A DNA stretch of 64,000 nucleotides from Adiantum capillus-veneris (lineage: Eukaryota > Streptophyta > Polypodiopsida > Polypodiales > Pteridaceae): positions 92,561,340 to 92,625,339 of the forward strand of contig CM043971.1 in assembly GCA_014529385.2 (NCBI GenBank). The letters are read 5' to 3'. The position numbers and the translations under genes were made by a program. Every line of letters starts with the position of its first letter. Position 1 is the stretch's first letter. This document shows, piece after piece, positions 34,501 to 46,482 of the stretch. The notes beneath the pieces were generated by a model. That model was given only the letters and a program-made list of their open reading frames with translations. It ran no database searches and was not told where the DNA came from.

Positions 34501-36020
34501 TCTCTTCAGATGCTATCGACCCAGCATCCCCATATAGAGATCGTATATTCCTTGGGAAAAATTCATATTCCATGTTAATTTCAGGGATAGGTGCTGATTG
34601 TAAAGTAGCGCTACCATCTTTTGCGTTTTTTATTGATTCCCATAAGAATTGTGGCCATGGCTCGTCCACTTCAGGAATTGACTGCATCTCATGAGACTTT
34701 CCCTCATCCGTAGTATTTTCCACCACCTTTGTGGTCCCTAGTTCTTCCTTGTCTACTATTTTGGGTTTGATTTTTGTTGTTTGGATTATGAGCACAATTC
34801 ATGAGCACATGATCTCTTCCACATCAGGCGCATAATCCTTGAATCATATACTTTCCACATGTGTTGGTTTTCCCTTGTTTTTTTTGTGTTTTCTTTTCCC
34901 ACCTCATGCATTACAATCTTAGGAAATTTTGGACCTCTAGGCTCCATCAGGGTTTGAGCAATCTCAACAAGTCTTTTGTAGACTTCCATTCTTTGGGTTC
35001 ATTTTCTGGATGTGGATATGTGAGTAGTCTTTGCTCTAGAGTTTGGTTGTTATTGAGCCTTTCCACATATGCTTGCAATATTGCATCTAAGTGCTCATTC
35101 ACTTTCTCCACCAAGACTAAATCACATGAGCCAGTCTTGGACTCTTTCGCTCCCTTTGTGTCTTTCGTACTTTCTTGCTCATGTTTGAGCAGTTATTTGG
35201 TTTGGTTTGGTTCAATTTCTAAAGATGTTTTTTCATTAAGCCTCTTTGCTTTCATTTTCTCTCTTTTGGATTTCCACGATTTTCTTCCAATTCTCATCGA
35301 TATGTTCTCAATTTCTATTTGAGACGGCAATATGTTTTGGTCCTCAACTAGTGCGTTTTTGGCAGCTTCTTGAGCTTGATCTTGAGTCATCACCTTTAAA
35401 GTAATTTTTTGTTCTACCTCGGATCCGCCTGAAGAATGCATCACTCTTACAACGTTCATTGTTTCTTTTCCCTTGTTGTTGGGTGTTTTGGACAATCATG
35501 AACCAGGTGTGCAACAACACATTTTAGAAAATATTGAAATATCTCTATGTTCTTTAATTCTCGATGAAAAAAATCTATTAGCCAATGATTACCTCCACAC
35601 TCGTAGCATGGTTCTACTTGTTGCGTAGCTAGTGGTGCAAGTGATGGTTGTTCTTGCCTGGTAAGAATGGTCTTTGATCCATACTCTTGATTGGCTATGA
35701 ACATGAGCATCTTCCCATCTATAGAATACTAATTTCTCATGGGTTGCGGCACATGCGTTGGCTGAGTGTAGTTGACTACTACTCTACCGTCATTTGAAAG
35801 AGGCGGTTGCCGCCCTAACATGTGTTGCGGCTTCGGATGAGTGTTACACCATGGAGTGGGGTGATCCCCTCCACAAGTATCACACCTCCTTATTAGTGGT
35901 TGTTGTTTATTCAAGTTATATTTATAGCATTGGTTTTTTATTCTAATCACCTCTTCGACCATTTGATCAAATCTCTACATCATAGAATTTGAACATCTCA
36001 CTTTGTTGCAAGTTCACTCT
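31600..36020 (-). pseudogene. Retroelement gag-protease relic, minus strand
   Basis: In minus-strand order: zinc-knuckle-like CDTCGGDHPTPWC (about 35870), CYECGGNHWLIDF with a later VVAHLVHDC (about 35600-35490), a long charged linker (35495-34170), then a retropepsin-like segment at about 34110-33850 (IAILDIGVGISI with Asp-Ile-Gly, and FEVILGQPFVR, WGYDHLYL). The segments down to 31755 are Ser/Lys/Gln-rich with LEAQRFFKGNTQIWLPK. No reverse transcriptase or integrase is visible, and stops are frequent. It may be a non-autonomous gag-protease element or a heavily deleted gypsy. The 5' end stops abruptly near the transposase exon at 36056. Confidence 0.55.
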
Positions 36021-36055
36021 TTGGAGAAGAGACACTACTAGTCACAGTTTCTACA

Positions 36056-37112
36056 TCATACATCACCTCTCCGTAGGATTGTGAATCTATGCTCCCCCTT
36101 GCCATGGCGAGAGCCAAAAAAATTCCATGTCATCTCTGTACCTGTTAGTTGGTAATATCTAGCAGCAATGTAAAATGGCCTTGCAACCTTGAATTGCGAG
36201 GCTGCACCATCTGACCACACCCAGTGCTTCTTGAAATTCAGCCCCTGGTCTTTAAGCCACTGATCACAAAGAAGAAAACAATGTTGGACAAATAGCGTAT
36301 CATGTTGCCTATCATCGGAGATGTAGAAATACATATGCTTGATAATATTGTCATCTTCGTCGTCACGCATGTACGTTATGTGAACAAGGATGGTGCATTG
36401 ATCTGTATGCCAATGCATGGATTGTACTTCATTTTGCTCTTTGAACGAGTAATTTTCAGCAAATTCTACTACAGATATAATGGTATCTGAAGGAAACACC
36501 TTCAAACATTCTCTGTATTGATGTGCCTACCATCTGTAAGTGAAATTGTGCTCAATGAAGATTCTGATGTCGTCTTTTATCCTCCCTGTCAGCTCACTTA
36601 AAGCCACCTGTTTGAGTGACAACATATTTCTCTTACTTAGACCATGCTTAGTTTGAACTTTAATGTCCTCGAAGACTTGCAGTGGAAATGTCTTTGTCAT
36701 CTCTGCAAGTTCTCGTGGATAAAGGCTGAGCTTTTCCACACCATAGTTTTTGCATTGCCCCATCAAGCAGGTGTCTTTATGGAACATATCCCCCTCAGCC
36801 TTTGCACATACGCATGATTCCCACAACTTCGTGATCCCTAAAAACAAGTGCTCAATAGCAAGAAATTCTGCATTCACCCCCTCTGATTTGCAAACATTGC
36901 ATTTACATGTACATGACCTCCCATGAAAACCAAAAGCAGATGAGCGCATAACATTAAACGCATCTTTGAGATACATCAGTTTGATATGATAAACAATAGC
37001 AAGTATTTTGATCTTTCAACTTTCGCATGAACCAAGGCTTCAGCTTCTCAAAGGACCTTTGCCCAATTGTCACATGTGGGTGGCTATCTTTAAACTTCAA
37101 GAAATACTCTGT
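36056..37112 (-). pseudogene. Uncharacterised transposase, exon 2 (Cys-rich plus DDE-like core)
   Basis: Acceptor TTCAAGCAG precedes TEYFLKFKDSHPHVTIGQRS and FEKLKPWFMRKL. A one-base shift near 37005 leads into YHIKLMYLKDAFNVMRSSA, then a Cys/His-rich part (CTCKCNVC, LWESCVCAK, HKDTCLMGQCKNYGV). After a TAG at about 36526 comes ISVVEFAENYSFKEQNEVQS, FYISDDRQHDTLFVQ, HWVWSDGAASQFK and FFGSRHGKGEH. I know closely similar proteins only as uncharacterised predicted proteins of plants and animals. The conserved acidic residues (EFAENY, SDD, WSDGA) and SGHGKG-type tail suggest an RNase H-fold transposase; that is inference. Two lesions make this copy defective. Confidence 0.65.
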
Positions 37113-37139
37113 CTGCTTGAAAAAAAAATGCATTAGAAT

Positions 37140-37807
37140 TACATTTTCTATATATCACACATAATAGCATAGCTACAGATGCATTGGTATAAATACATAT
37201 AGCTATGCTACATAGCACAGATAATAGCATAGATAGATAACTTAGCTTTCATTACATGCTCAATTTTGTTATATAACACATAATAGCATAGATAGGGATT
37301 TTTAGCTGTTATTACACACACATCACACACGTCTGCTATATAGCACACATAGTGCTCTCATATTATAACACAGTTCTTCTACATAACACACAAAAGAGCA
37401 TAGACAGGGATATTGTGCTATTATTACACATATCACACTCTGCATAGCACACATAATAGCATAGACATGGATACCATGCTACTATTACACTAGTATCTGC
37501 TATGTGGCACACATAGTGCTCTCATAATATTATATAATCTGATAGCACACATAATACCATAGATAGGTATATTGTGCTATTATACACACATGTCTGCTAT
37601 ATAGCAGACATGATGTTGTCATACTCTGATAGAGTCCTGCTACATGACACACATAATAGCATAGACAGGACCATCGGGCTATTATTACACATAGCTATGC
37701 TATATAGCACTCATACTGCAAGAAATACTATGACACAATAGCATAGATAGGGACATTGGCCTCTTATTACACACACTAACACTATATGGCACACATAGTG
37801 CTCTCAA
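37140..37807. repeat. Irregular satellite based on AGCATAGACAGGGAT
   Basis: Six or more copies of GCATAGA(T/C)AGGGAT...GCTATTATTACAC recur at 65-125 bp spacing, with CATAGTGCTCTCAT and TGCTATATAGCACACAT phrases. The same repeat continues at 40683-40930. There is no coding potential. Confidence 0.85.
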
Positions 37808-38298
37808 GGGGATCACCATTATACGAGCGAAATCTTATGAGCGGTGCGAGCAAGTCAAAAGCGATATACTTCTTCTAAACCCAATGTGAGGAGTGTTTAA
37901 AAAACATTCAAGAGATATTTCTCTTGGAAACTATACAATGGAGAAAAATTCAGTAAGAGATCTATATTTCAAAGTTTACAGATTGCATAAGAGCATGGTT
38001 TGACCAATTCTACTTGCTTTGTTTTCCTCTCATTTCTAATGACAACAGTATTCATCTTGCAACATGTTGCTCTATTTGATTATGCAAACTTTGTATCTTT
38101 AAATTGTTGCTCTATTTGATTATGAAAACTTTGTATCTTTAAATTTCTGCTTATCATTTGAGAGTATGATGTTTAATGCATACATAATTTGAAAGGAGCT
38201 CGAGCACACATTATAACATGTATGTCCCTCGGATTGATCTAACACTTAATATGTATATTCAAATGAACAAAAGCGTTTGAGGTTTAGGCTCAAGGGAT

Positions 38299-38300
<2 letters not shown>

Positions 38301-38349
<49 letters not shown>

Positions 38350-38483
38350 AACATGTCTTGAGTTCAAGACCAATCAACAAATTTTCCTAATAGTTTGAAT
38401 TTATCACGTTCCTTGAAGCGAAGAGGCATGATGAATATTCCAGACATGATGAGAGGCAAGTGCAAGGTACACAACACTCTCTC

Positions 38484-38557
<74 letters not shown>
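38301..38557. repeat. Two (CT)n tracts
   Basis: CT repeats at about 38301-38346 and 38477-38557, the latter with one G interruption. Overlapping poly-ER and poly-LS frames are artefacts. Confidence 0.97.
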
Positions 38558-38560
<3 letters not shown>

Positions 38561-38922
38561 ACACATATACACACACAGTACTTGCCCCTCATAGTGGGTT
38601 TCGCCGAGTGTTGAGGTCACATAAGAAAAAAGTTCAGGAAACCATTACGTAGTAGGAAAAAGGTGTTCTTCAAGTGGGTTTCGTTGCTTCAAGAACAACA
38701 TTCAGATTCGAATGAGGTCTGAATCTTCGGGTCTTGCAGTTGTCATCGTCTTGCGCTACGTGAGCGAATAAACTGGGCATTCGAAACGAGCATGCATACT
38801 AATGCATGCATGCAATTTCTGTGTACTATAGGCCAAATTGGTCTGCCTCGCCAACAAGACGAGCCTTCTTTTGTAAGCTCCCGAGTCTGTTCCCATTACA
38901 CGCAAAGCAAAGAGGTCTCTAG

Positions 38923-39066
<144 letters not shown>

Positions 39067-39248
39067 CGCTCAAACACACAAGCGCACAGATAGATCGCGT
39101 TCCCCCTCTCAGACGAAAAATACCCACTTTGGATTGAGCTGTTTTGATGGGCCGTGTCATATATTGCATCCCACCTTGCTGCTGCAGGATCATCATCAGC
39201 AGCAGAGTTGAGTGATCATTTGCGGCAAGCATATAGAGATACAAGAAA

Positions 39249-39250
<2 letters not shown>

Positions 39251-39340
<90 letters not shown>
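39251..39340. repeat. (CT)n tract, about 90 bp
   Basis: Uninterrupted CT repeat ending before CATAAACAATCC. Overlapping open frames are repeat artefacts. Confidence 0.97.
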
Positions 39341-39344
<4 letters not shown>

Positions 39345-39432
39345 AACAATCCATTTTCCCTTTTGATTTAGAGAGAGAAGATGGGGGATCTCTTGCATTT
39401 CACACGTAGATGTGGTGTAGCCTAGAGGATCT

Positions 39433-39518
39433 CAGAGTCGCCTGAGAGGGAGGGAGTGTTGAGGCGACTCATCACGCAGGTGCCACGACGCCTAATGGGT
39501 TTCGCCATCGAAACCGTT
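39433..39518 (+). repeat. Polypurine tract plus LTR-edge fragment, copy 1
   Basis: 86 bp nearly identical to 53234-53319. GAGAGGGAGGGAG (polypurine tract) is followed by TGTTGAGGCGACTC, the expected junction between the internal region and a 3' LTR. It also contains a perfect hairpin GGTTTCG-CCAT-CGAAACC. Confidence 0.7.
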
Positions 39519-39623
39519 ATCAAGAGCTCCACATTGCTAGTCTTGTGATGGAGTTAGAGAGATTGGAAGGGAGGTTGCATTCCCTCCTAATGGGTTTCGC
39601 CGGCAAAACCCTCTCCAAAAAAA

Positions 39624-40104
39624 CCCTCTAATTTGTGAAAATCCCCAAAATACCCCTCAAATTTCAAAAATTCCCAACATACCTTTCATCTATTTTTGTT
39701 GAATTGTTTCAAGATTTTTTAATCTTTATTCCTTTTTGACAACTGAGATAGTTTTTTGAGTGCTTAGAACGTAATTTGTCACAATTTACCTTGGTGACAA
39801 ATTACCTCGCAAAGAACGACAGTTATGTGTAAAAATAATGAAGCAATTCATTCTCCACCAAAACCTATATAACCAACTCAAATTTTACTTTTAGCATCTT
39901 GTATTGATAGACAATTAGTCTTCTTATGGAAAGCTACAATATTCTTTATTTTTGAAAATATTTAGTCCCACAACCATGGGTATTTTGGGAATTTTGAAAA
40001 ATTTGAAGGGCATTTTGGAAATTTATGACAAAATATTAGGCGTGTTTTGAGAATTTCCAAACATTAGAGGGGTATTTTGGTAATTTGTCACATATTAGAG
40101 GGGT
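39624..40104. repeat. Foldback/MITE-like inverted repeat
   Basis: CCCTCTAATTTGTGAAAATC with AAAATACCCCTCAAATTTC at the left (39624-39666) is mirrored by several imperfect inverted copies of GGGGTATTTTGG and ATATTAGAGGGG at 39979-40104. No open frame is enclosed. The internal AT-rich part is about 300 bp. Confidence 0.5.
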
Positions 40105-40682
40105 ATTAGGAGGGCCTTGCTTTATTGAACAGATTTTGGAAAGCTCGTGTCAGCTGCGTGCAGAAGAAACATGGGCTGCCCTATGGTGTGGTTGCTCCCT
40201 CACGAACACAGATATGCTCCTCTCCTATGCTTGCACCAAGATTGAAGTGCTCTGCATCTGCATGATCATAGCGCCTCCATGCATCTGCCCTGAGAAAGAG
40301 AAACGTAAGGTCAATCCTCTTTTACCCACCATCGATTGCCATTACTTGGCCTTGTACTTATTGCTATTACTTATGCTTAAGGGTGAATTGCACAATACAA
40401 TGGGATTCCTTTTGGTTTGACATTGTGGTGTCCAATTAGTTGCTTAATGGTCCTTTTTTCTTTCTTTCAATCAATACTCCATCATTATGATTTATCTTTT
40501 TCTGTGTGCACTAAGATTACATGATATTATTGAATGTGATGTTGGTGTCTCCTAGATGCAAGCCTCATATATTTCTCTATGAAATACTCTTAAAGAAACA
40601 TATTTATATTCTCTCTTTTCTCATTCCTTGCTCGTACCGCTCGTGCATTTTCGCTCGTTTGATTGACATATTTTGCTCTCAA

Positions 40683-40930
40683 TATGTAATATAGCTCTTT
40701 CACATACCACACATCATATCATAGACAAGAACATTGTGCTATTCTTACACACACTTTTACTGTATAGCACACATGTTTCTATCTCACTACAATAGAGTCC
40801 TTTTATATGACACACTTATAGAATAGACAGGGACATTGGGCTACACTTGTGCAATATAGCACACATAATAGCGTAGGTAGAGACAATGGACTATCTTGAC
40901 ACATTACTTGGCTACATATCACATATAGTA
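40683..40930. repeat. Satellite continuation beyond the MULE-like insertion
   Basis: Further copies of the 37.1-37.8 kb repeat (CATAGACAAGAACATTGTGC, ATAGACAGGGACATTGGGC, GTAGGTAGAGACAATGGAC). In phase with the left part once the insertion is removed. Confidence 0.8.
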
Positions 40931-41027
40931 GGATGTACAAAACTCCATAACACCCAATGGGTAGCTATTCATAAGAGTGAGATGTTTCACTTGAGAGTTA
41001 TTCATTGTAAGAATGAGACATGTTTAC

Positions 41028-42014
41028 CTGAGATTCATCAAGTAAGTGTATGGGATGCTCTTGATAATGTTTTCTGCCCAATCGTTTGCAACAAATATCT
41101 TTCTTGTTTGGAGACACACTACTTTGCTCTATCCAAAATGTAATAATTGCCTGCTTCAATTCTTCCGATAAGGACCCAGCATTTCCAAACTTCCTTTTGC
41201 ATAAGTCGAACCTAAGCGTACTTGACATAGGATCGCTGTCAAGTCTACCCAAAGCTGAATATAAATTCCTTGGATGAACATTTAATAGCTTTGCCACTTT
41301 ATGTAGAGTAACACCTCTACCTTGGCTCCCATTATCATGCAGTAATCCATTCACTAGCATGCTGAATGTGCTTCGTTTTAAGAACATCTCGTCAGCTGAT
41401 TTTGGAATCTTTAATTCTTGTAAAGAGACCTAGAGTGCAGATATAAGGCCATTTGCAGGAAGATACAAACTTTCACACGATGGCAAGATTCTATCATCAT
41501 TGAAAACACCTTGAAGAATTGCATTCTTATCTTCTTTCCCATAACTATGCAATTGTCTCACAATGTGCTGAACAATATTCTGAATAGTATGTTGCTTCTT
41601 GTCTTCCTTTGTGTGTACATCGACGTCCTCCCTATGACAATCTTCCGCTCCAATGTTGACGCTTGGCTGTACTTGCTTTCTTACATGACATTGCTTTCTA
41701 TACTCACGTTTAGCCTGTGCTTCATACTTCCTCACTACAATAATTTCATCCTCATTTAGACAAGCCTTTCTCTTGGAGTGCACCTACGTATGAACTATAT
41801 CTATTCCATGTGCCTCATCATAAAATCCGTCATCCACCATCCTGGAATAGTGTGCAGTAGTTTGAAATGAATGAAGTGGTACAAAACTTCCTAATTGTAA
41901 TAGTGAACTAAAATCCATTTGTGCTGCATTGTTGAGTTCAAGAAGCTCCATTGCTACTTGTGAGGAGGTATGAGCTGGAACCAAAGCGAGAGGAAGGGAG
42001 TCTTTATCATCCAT
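41028..42014 (-). pseudogene. Uncharacterised transposase, exon 1
   Basis: The ATG at 42014-42012 opens MDDKDSLPLALVPAH. The frame continues through two in-frame TAG codons (about 41786 and 41432) to the donor at 41028. Segments include a basic, coiled stretch (VVRKYEAQAKREYRKQCHVR), acidic KEDKKQHTIQNIV, then TLHKVAKLLNVHPRNLYSAL, which looks like a helix-turn-helix, and IDLLDESQ-like IHLLDESQ at the exon end. Both TAG codons could be former CAG (Gln). A third TAG lies in exon 2. The likely role is the N-terminal DNA-binding part of the transposase. A (GA)n run lies just upstream, at 42074-42100. Confidence 0.6.
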
Positions 42015-42068
42015 ATTCTGAACAGGAGAGTAGGAGAGAGAGAGAGATGGAGATGGGCATTGGAGGCC

Positions 42069-42106
<38 letters not shown>

Positions 42107-44620
42107 AAGGGAGAGAGAGGAAGAGGTCCACGCGTGCTAACCGCTCCATGTATTTTAATCCGAGTAGTGGAGTTGTGAAGTCTGTTATCTTACCTATATT
42201 CTTTTAAAAATTATTGACTTGAATTAAGCCCAGCTATGGTGCCATCCATAGCATCATACTTGGTGTCCATGGACACCAAGTATTTAGACACCATTCTATG
42301 CTTTCACCCTCAACCGAGGGCGGCAACAATATATGAACATATAATTATTTTTTATAGGAAATTCTTGATTAAGAGAATGAAAAATGTTAGGGTTGCATAC
42401 TTTCACCGTACATGCCAACATTCGTGAAACAAGGTATGCAGTGACACCTATGCATTTGTGCAGTCACCTAAACCAGGAAGGGACAAGAGGGAGAGATAAG
42501 AGAGAAAGAGGGAGATGTTGCCATGCCTAGCCACCCTTGCGCCGCTCCGAGTCCAATACCCAGCATGCCCATTGCTTCCTGCTGCAATTAGTTCCCTTGC
42601 ATTCACCTTCATTAAATTTGCCACAGGTGCTACTCAATGAGGATCATTGCAGAGAGCGACAACTCATGCCAGCAAAACATTGGACACATGTAGTTAGGGG
42701 ATGCGACACAACGCAATCAAAGAGGGATTTCAATTATAACAGCATGGGTGAACCTTAAGGCCGGATCTACCGCTCGCAGACTACAATTCTGCAGCACATC
42801 AAGATCCATCAAGGCTATGGCTTGCAGCAAGTCGAGATACCTCACCTAACAGCACCAATGAGCCGCGATCTGTCGTTCGTAGGACATCGTTCTATGGCAC
42901 TTCAAGATCCGCCAGCGCTGTGACGTACAACACGTCGAGATCGCTTAAAAAATAGCACCGATGAGTACCTAATATTGTCACATAAGAACTTAACCACCTA
43001 CTGCACAACATATATTAGAGTGAGACAACACAATAAACAATCACTCACATGAAGAGGACTGAGGAGGCCTCCATAACTATCCTGTAAAATTTGTGGCAAA
43101 TCTTGCTTATACAAGGTAACAAATGGCTCTATACTTGACAAATATGAAGCATCACTCTTATAAAAAAACGAGCCCCTGTTGCATGCCAATATCCATGGCC
43201 AACGGTCTCTCTCATAGGCCGATCCTTCTATAGCAGGTCGATCCCGCTCAGCAAATCCACTAGCACTGCAAGCCATACCTCTAGCTATAGAACACCAAAA
43301 CAAATCAGCATTGCAAGCCGAAAATAAAATAGCAAAAACCCATTAAAAGAAACCCTTTCCCACCATAGTGATGGCGAGGTGCCAACCCCAACACCTGGGA
43401 GTTTACAAGCGTAGCTGCAGGAAAAGCCATGGGAAAGGAGCACTGGGAAAATCCATGGGACAAATTAGAGAGGGCGTCTCTCCCCGCAAGCTGGTGGGTG
43501 AGCTAAATTGGATAAGTACAGAAGAGGGAAAATGGAGGAGGCAAGGCAAGCTTGTGGAGCAAGGGAGAAGGGAATATTGAGGAAACTCTAGCTGCCCACA
43601 AGGAACGAGAGAAGGCGATGGATACTGATGATGATGATGAATGTGCAACCGAGCAGAAGGAAAATCCATGGAGAGCCGAAAGCTGTGCAAAGAGAACCAT
43701 TAGAAATATTCCCATCCGGAGAGGCGAGGAGGGGTAACAAAAGGGTGGAGGGGAGCGAAGCCATGGAAATGAAGGAAGCAACCTACTTACAAAATTTCCA
43801 CATCCACCCATACCCAATATTGTACTGTCTCTCACTTTACCACCACTCAAAGAGAAAATTAGTTTTCTTGAATTTTCACAATTTACAAAAAAATATGTCC
43901 TCATTTGTCATTTTTCAAAGGAAACGTTCATCCTTTCATCCCTCTTGCTACAATGAGTGCCCTTATGCACCAATAAAAAACTGTGTTTTTTGAAAAAAAT
44001 AAATGTATATCATTTAACCTCTAAGGCTTTCAAAGGCAGCCCAAAATCCTTTCCTTGGTAAATGAACATACACTTCATATTTCAAAACTCAAGACCTGTC
44101 CATTATTAGATTTACACATTGTACATTTAAATGAGTGCCTACTATCTTATTTCAACCAATCATCATTTTTGGCCTATCAAAAAATGCTTGAAAATACAAC
44201 TCAGTCTTTTTTTCTATTTTAGTTCAGCAAAAAGAGAAGGCATCTCTATAGCCTTTGCCCTTTAGGCAGGCCAAAAACCATTCTCTCTCAGATGACCTCT
44301 GCATCAACAGATTACATCTCCTTCCCCCCCCCCCCGGTTCTTTTTCCTCTAAGCTAGCTCAACATCTTGGCAGATTAATTGAATGAAACAACTCATAATA
44401 TTTGGTAAAAGTGAAAGGTTTTGTCCAACATTGACTTGAACCGTAGTCACCGCACAGAATGGTGCAGGGCATTGGCGAGACCGCCGAGATCAAGTAGATA
44501 AAAAAAAATCATTCTCTCTCAATTAACCTTTGCTTCAAAAGAGTACCTCTCCCCCCCCCCCCCCCCCCCCCTTTTTTTTTCCCCATCCAAGCTAGCACAG
44601 CATCTCGACAATTCCCCAAA
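42015..44620. other. Unassigned stretch with repeats and a perfect palindrome
   Basis: No gene is recognised. Visible structures are a (GA)n run (42074-42100), a perfect 28-bp palindrome (42256-42283), and a diverged tandem pair of about 104 bp (42762-42865 and 42866-42966, beginning GCCG(G/C)(A/G)ATCT). A second tandem pair of about 130 bp contains poly-C/poly-T (44277-44405 and 44508-44640). Minus-strand open frames at 43303-42998 and plus-strand frames near 43628 lack any recognisable motif. Confidence 0.5.
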
Positions 44621-45004
44621 ATGAAACACCTCAAAAAATTTGAACATATGTACTCATGCCTAGGGTGGTTTGGACGCCACGTGTGGTCCTTGCAACAGGC
44701 AATGATGCACGGAAAACTTTTGGCACTCGCCCTTGCTCTGGAGTACCCGGTTGAGGATTTGACACCAACAGGAAAACTTTTTACACTCACCCTTGCTCCA
44801 AAGGACGTTGTTGAGAGTTTGACACCAGCAAAATCATCTGTCCTCCTTGTAGAGTTATTTGGTGGAGACTTTGATGCACCTGACCATCCTCACTCTAGAT
44901 TTACTCAGGCCATGACACCCATCCTCGGTGGTGAGTTACTATGGACATCATTGAGTACGACCATAACTGTGGCGATGTTTACCTGCATGACCAACACTAG
45001 CTAG
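44621..45004 (+). CDS. Hypothetical 127-residue open frame with an in-frame 20-residue duplication
   Basis: I do not recognise a family. The frame contains two 60-bp direct repeats (44711-44770 and 44771-44830), giving GKLLALALALEYPVEDLTPT and then GKLFTLTLAPKDVVESLTPA. It begins inside the duplicated poly-C block and no promoter, splice or neighbouring gene context supports it. It may be chance reading through tandem repeats. Confidence 0.2.
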   Translation: MKHLKKFEHMYSCLGWFGRHVWSLQQAMMHGKLLALALALEYPVEDLTPTGKLFTLTLAPKDVVESLTPAKSSVLLVELFGGDFDAPDHPHSRFTQAMTPILGGELLWTSLSTTITVAMFTCMTNTS

Positions 45005-45205
45005 AGCTAGAGACCATATTGTTAACTGTGCAGGGTTGGTAGAAAAAATAGTGTAGTAGTAATGACTATGAGGCCCACATCATCATTGAATCATGCACTG
45101 TGATGTTCATCTACATGATCAACACCTGGAGCTCGAGATCGTATTGCTAACCACGCAAGGTAGGTAGACATAAATAATGCAGTAGTATTGCCTATATATG
45201 TGTCC
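44970..45205. repeat. Diverged tandem duplication, about 130 bp
   Basis: 44970-45075 and 45099-45205 share GATGTT(T/C)A(C/T)CTXCATGA, CAACAC, GAGCT and GTAGTA blocks in the same order. This adds to the run of local tandem duplications in 42.7-45.2 kb. Confidence 0.55.
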
Positions 45206-45880
45206 TGCACCCTATGGAATGCTATGCCTGAGCCACATTGCAAAGTTTTAGCAGCATGCCTGCAAGGTCCACATGTTGTGCGATGTTGCAAAGATAGAAA
45301 ATACATGAGCACCTTTTGCTTCATTAAAGCTGAGCCAGTTTAATAAGAGTAACTTTACCAAAATCGGCATAGTTATAATTTTGTGTACATAGATCTGGTC
45401 ATGTGACCATTGCCGAGGCATAGTTTTCTACAAGATAACGGATAGCTATGCCTCGTATGCCTATTGCTTAAGCTGACAATACAAAGACTCTATTTTGCAG
45501 ATGGTAGCTCAAAGATGAGTCAAAGTGTCCACAAGCTGGAATTATTTCAAGAAGCTCAGAATCATACCATCCACACACCAAAAACACCGATAGTTAAGAA
45601 CAACAATAGTGGGTACGGAGAGAATGTCGAGCTATATGTAGAATGGGAGGACTACTGGCAATAGGCAGTCATGGTTATGAAGGATGGACAGCCCTAGCAA
45701 CCCATCCTCAGGGTCCGTCAGCTCCAACCATCATCATGCTTTCTCTCGTCAATATTGTCATGAATATTCTCTCTCTATTAAACCCGCATCTTATGATTTT
45801 TAGTTACCAGAATCAGCTACTGACTATTTCAAAAATCACATGCATTGAAACCCCATGTGGTAATTATTATGGATAATTAC
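45206..45880. other. Unassigned spacer left of copia element B
   Basis: No gene recognised; short open frames only. ATTAC at 45876-45880 is the left target duplication of the following copia element. Confidence 0.5.
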
Positions 45881-46201
45881 TGTTGAGATGTCGAGCTCTA
45901 CATCATGAGCTGCCATCCACTACGGGTCTTGGCCGCTTACGACATTTACTCGCTGGCGCGTTAGGTGACCGACACGGAGGATCTCTGCCAGTGATTCTAC
46001 AGATGGACTACACTTATAGTGCCACCCTAGTACGCTTCTAGCAAGTTCACACTTAGTGACCGCATGTACATATGTGCTACTTTTCAGTTTTAGCACTTAG
46101 TCATTTGTAGTCTCTTTTCTGTGAAGAAGAAGAAGAAGCTTTCCATCTCTGTGTGCTTTGTGCTTGTCTTGTGTAGCTCTCTTGCACCCTCATTCTTTAC
46201 A
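45881..46201 (+). repeat. 5' LTR of copia element B (321 bp)
   Basis: Starts TGTTGAGATG, ends CTTTACA. It is followed directly by TGGTATCAGAGC (46202-46213), the standard primer-binding site complementary to initiator tRNA-Met. It differs from the 3' LTR at 10 of 321 positions. Confidence 0.97.
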
Positions 46202-46482
46202 TGGTATCAGAGCCTGGTGCAGGCAAGAGAGGCTAAGAGAGCAAGAGCATCACAATCCCTTCGTTCGCAATTCATGACCAGATTGCAAGTTTTTCGCACA
46301 AGTTTCTGAATAGGTCTCCAAAGTGCAGTATACAGAGATTTATTGTACAAGTACAGTGGTTGTATGTACGCTTGATTGTGGACACTCGTTGAGTGTAGAA
46401 AGCGTTACAGGTACCACGCTAGCAGGTTCAGCAGATTTGCAGGTTTTTGCAGATTGCAGCTATTTTGTCTTAGTGCTTCAAG

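Noticed and set aside
36302-36490. Plus-strand frame inside the transposase exon
   Set aside because: Antisense to the conserved transposase core.
37140-37807. CRISPR-like array
   Set aside because: Repeat spacing is irregular (65-125 bp), spacers resemble the repeats, and the context is a plant intron.
42998-43303. 101-residue minus-strand frame (contains DSYGGLLSPLHVSD)
   Set aside because: Considered as a transposase or host exon, but no family motif could be named and the flanks are repeats.
43503-43993. Overlapping 95-133 residue frames on both strands near 43.4-44.0 kb
   Set aside because: No recognisable motifs, conflicting frames on both strands and purine/pyrimidine-biased composition.
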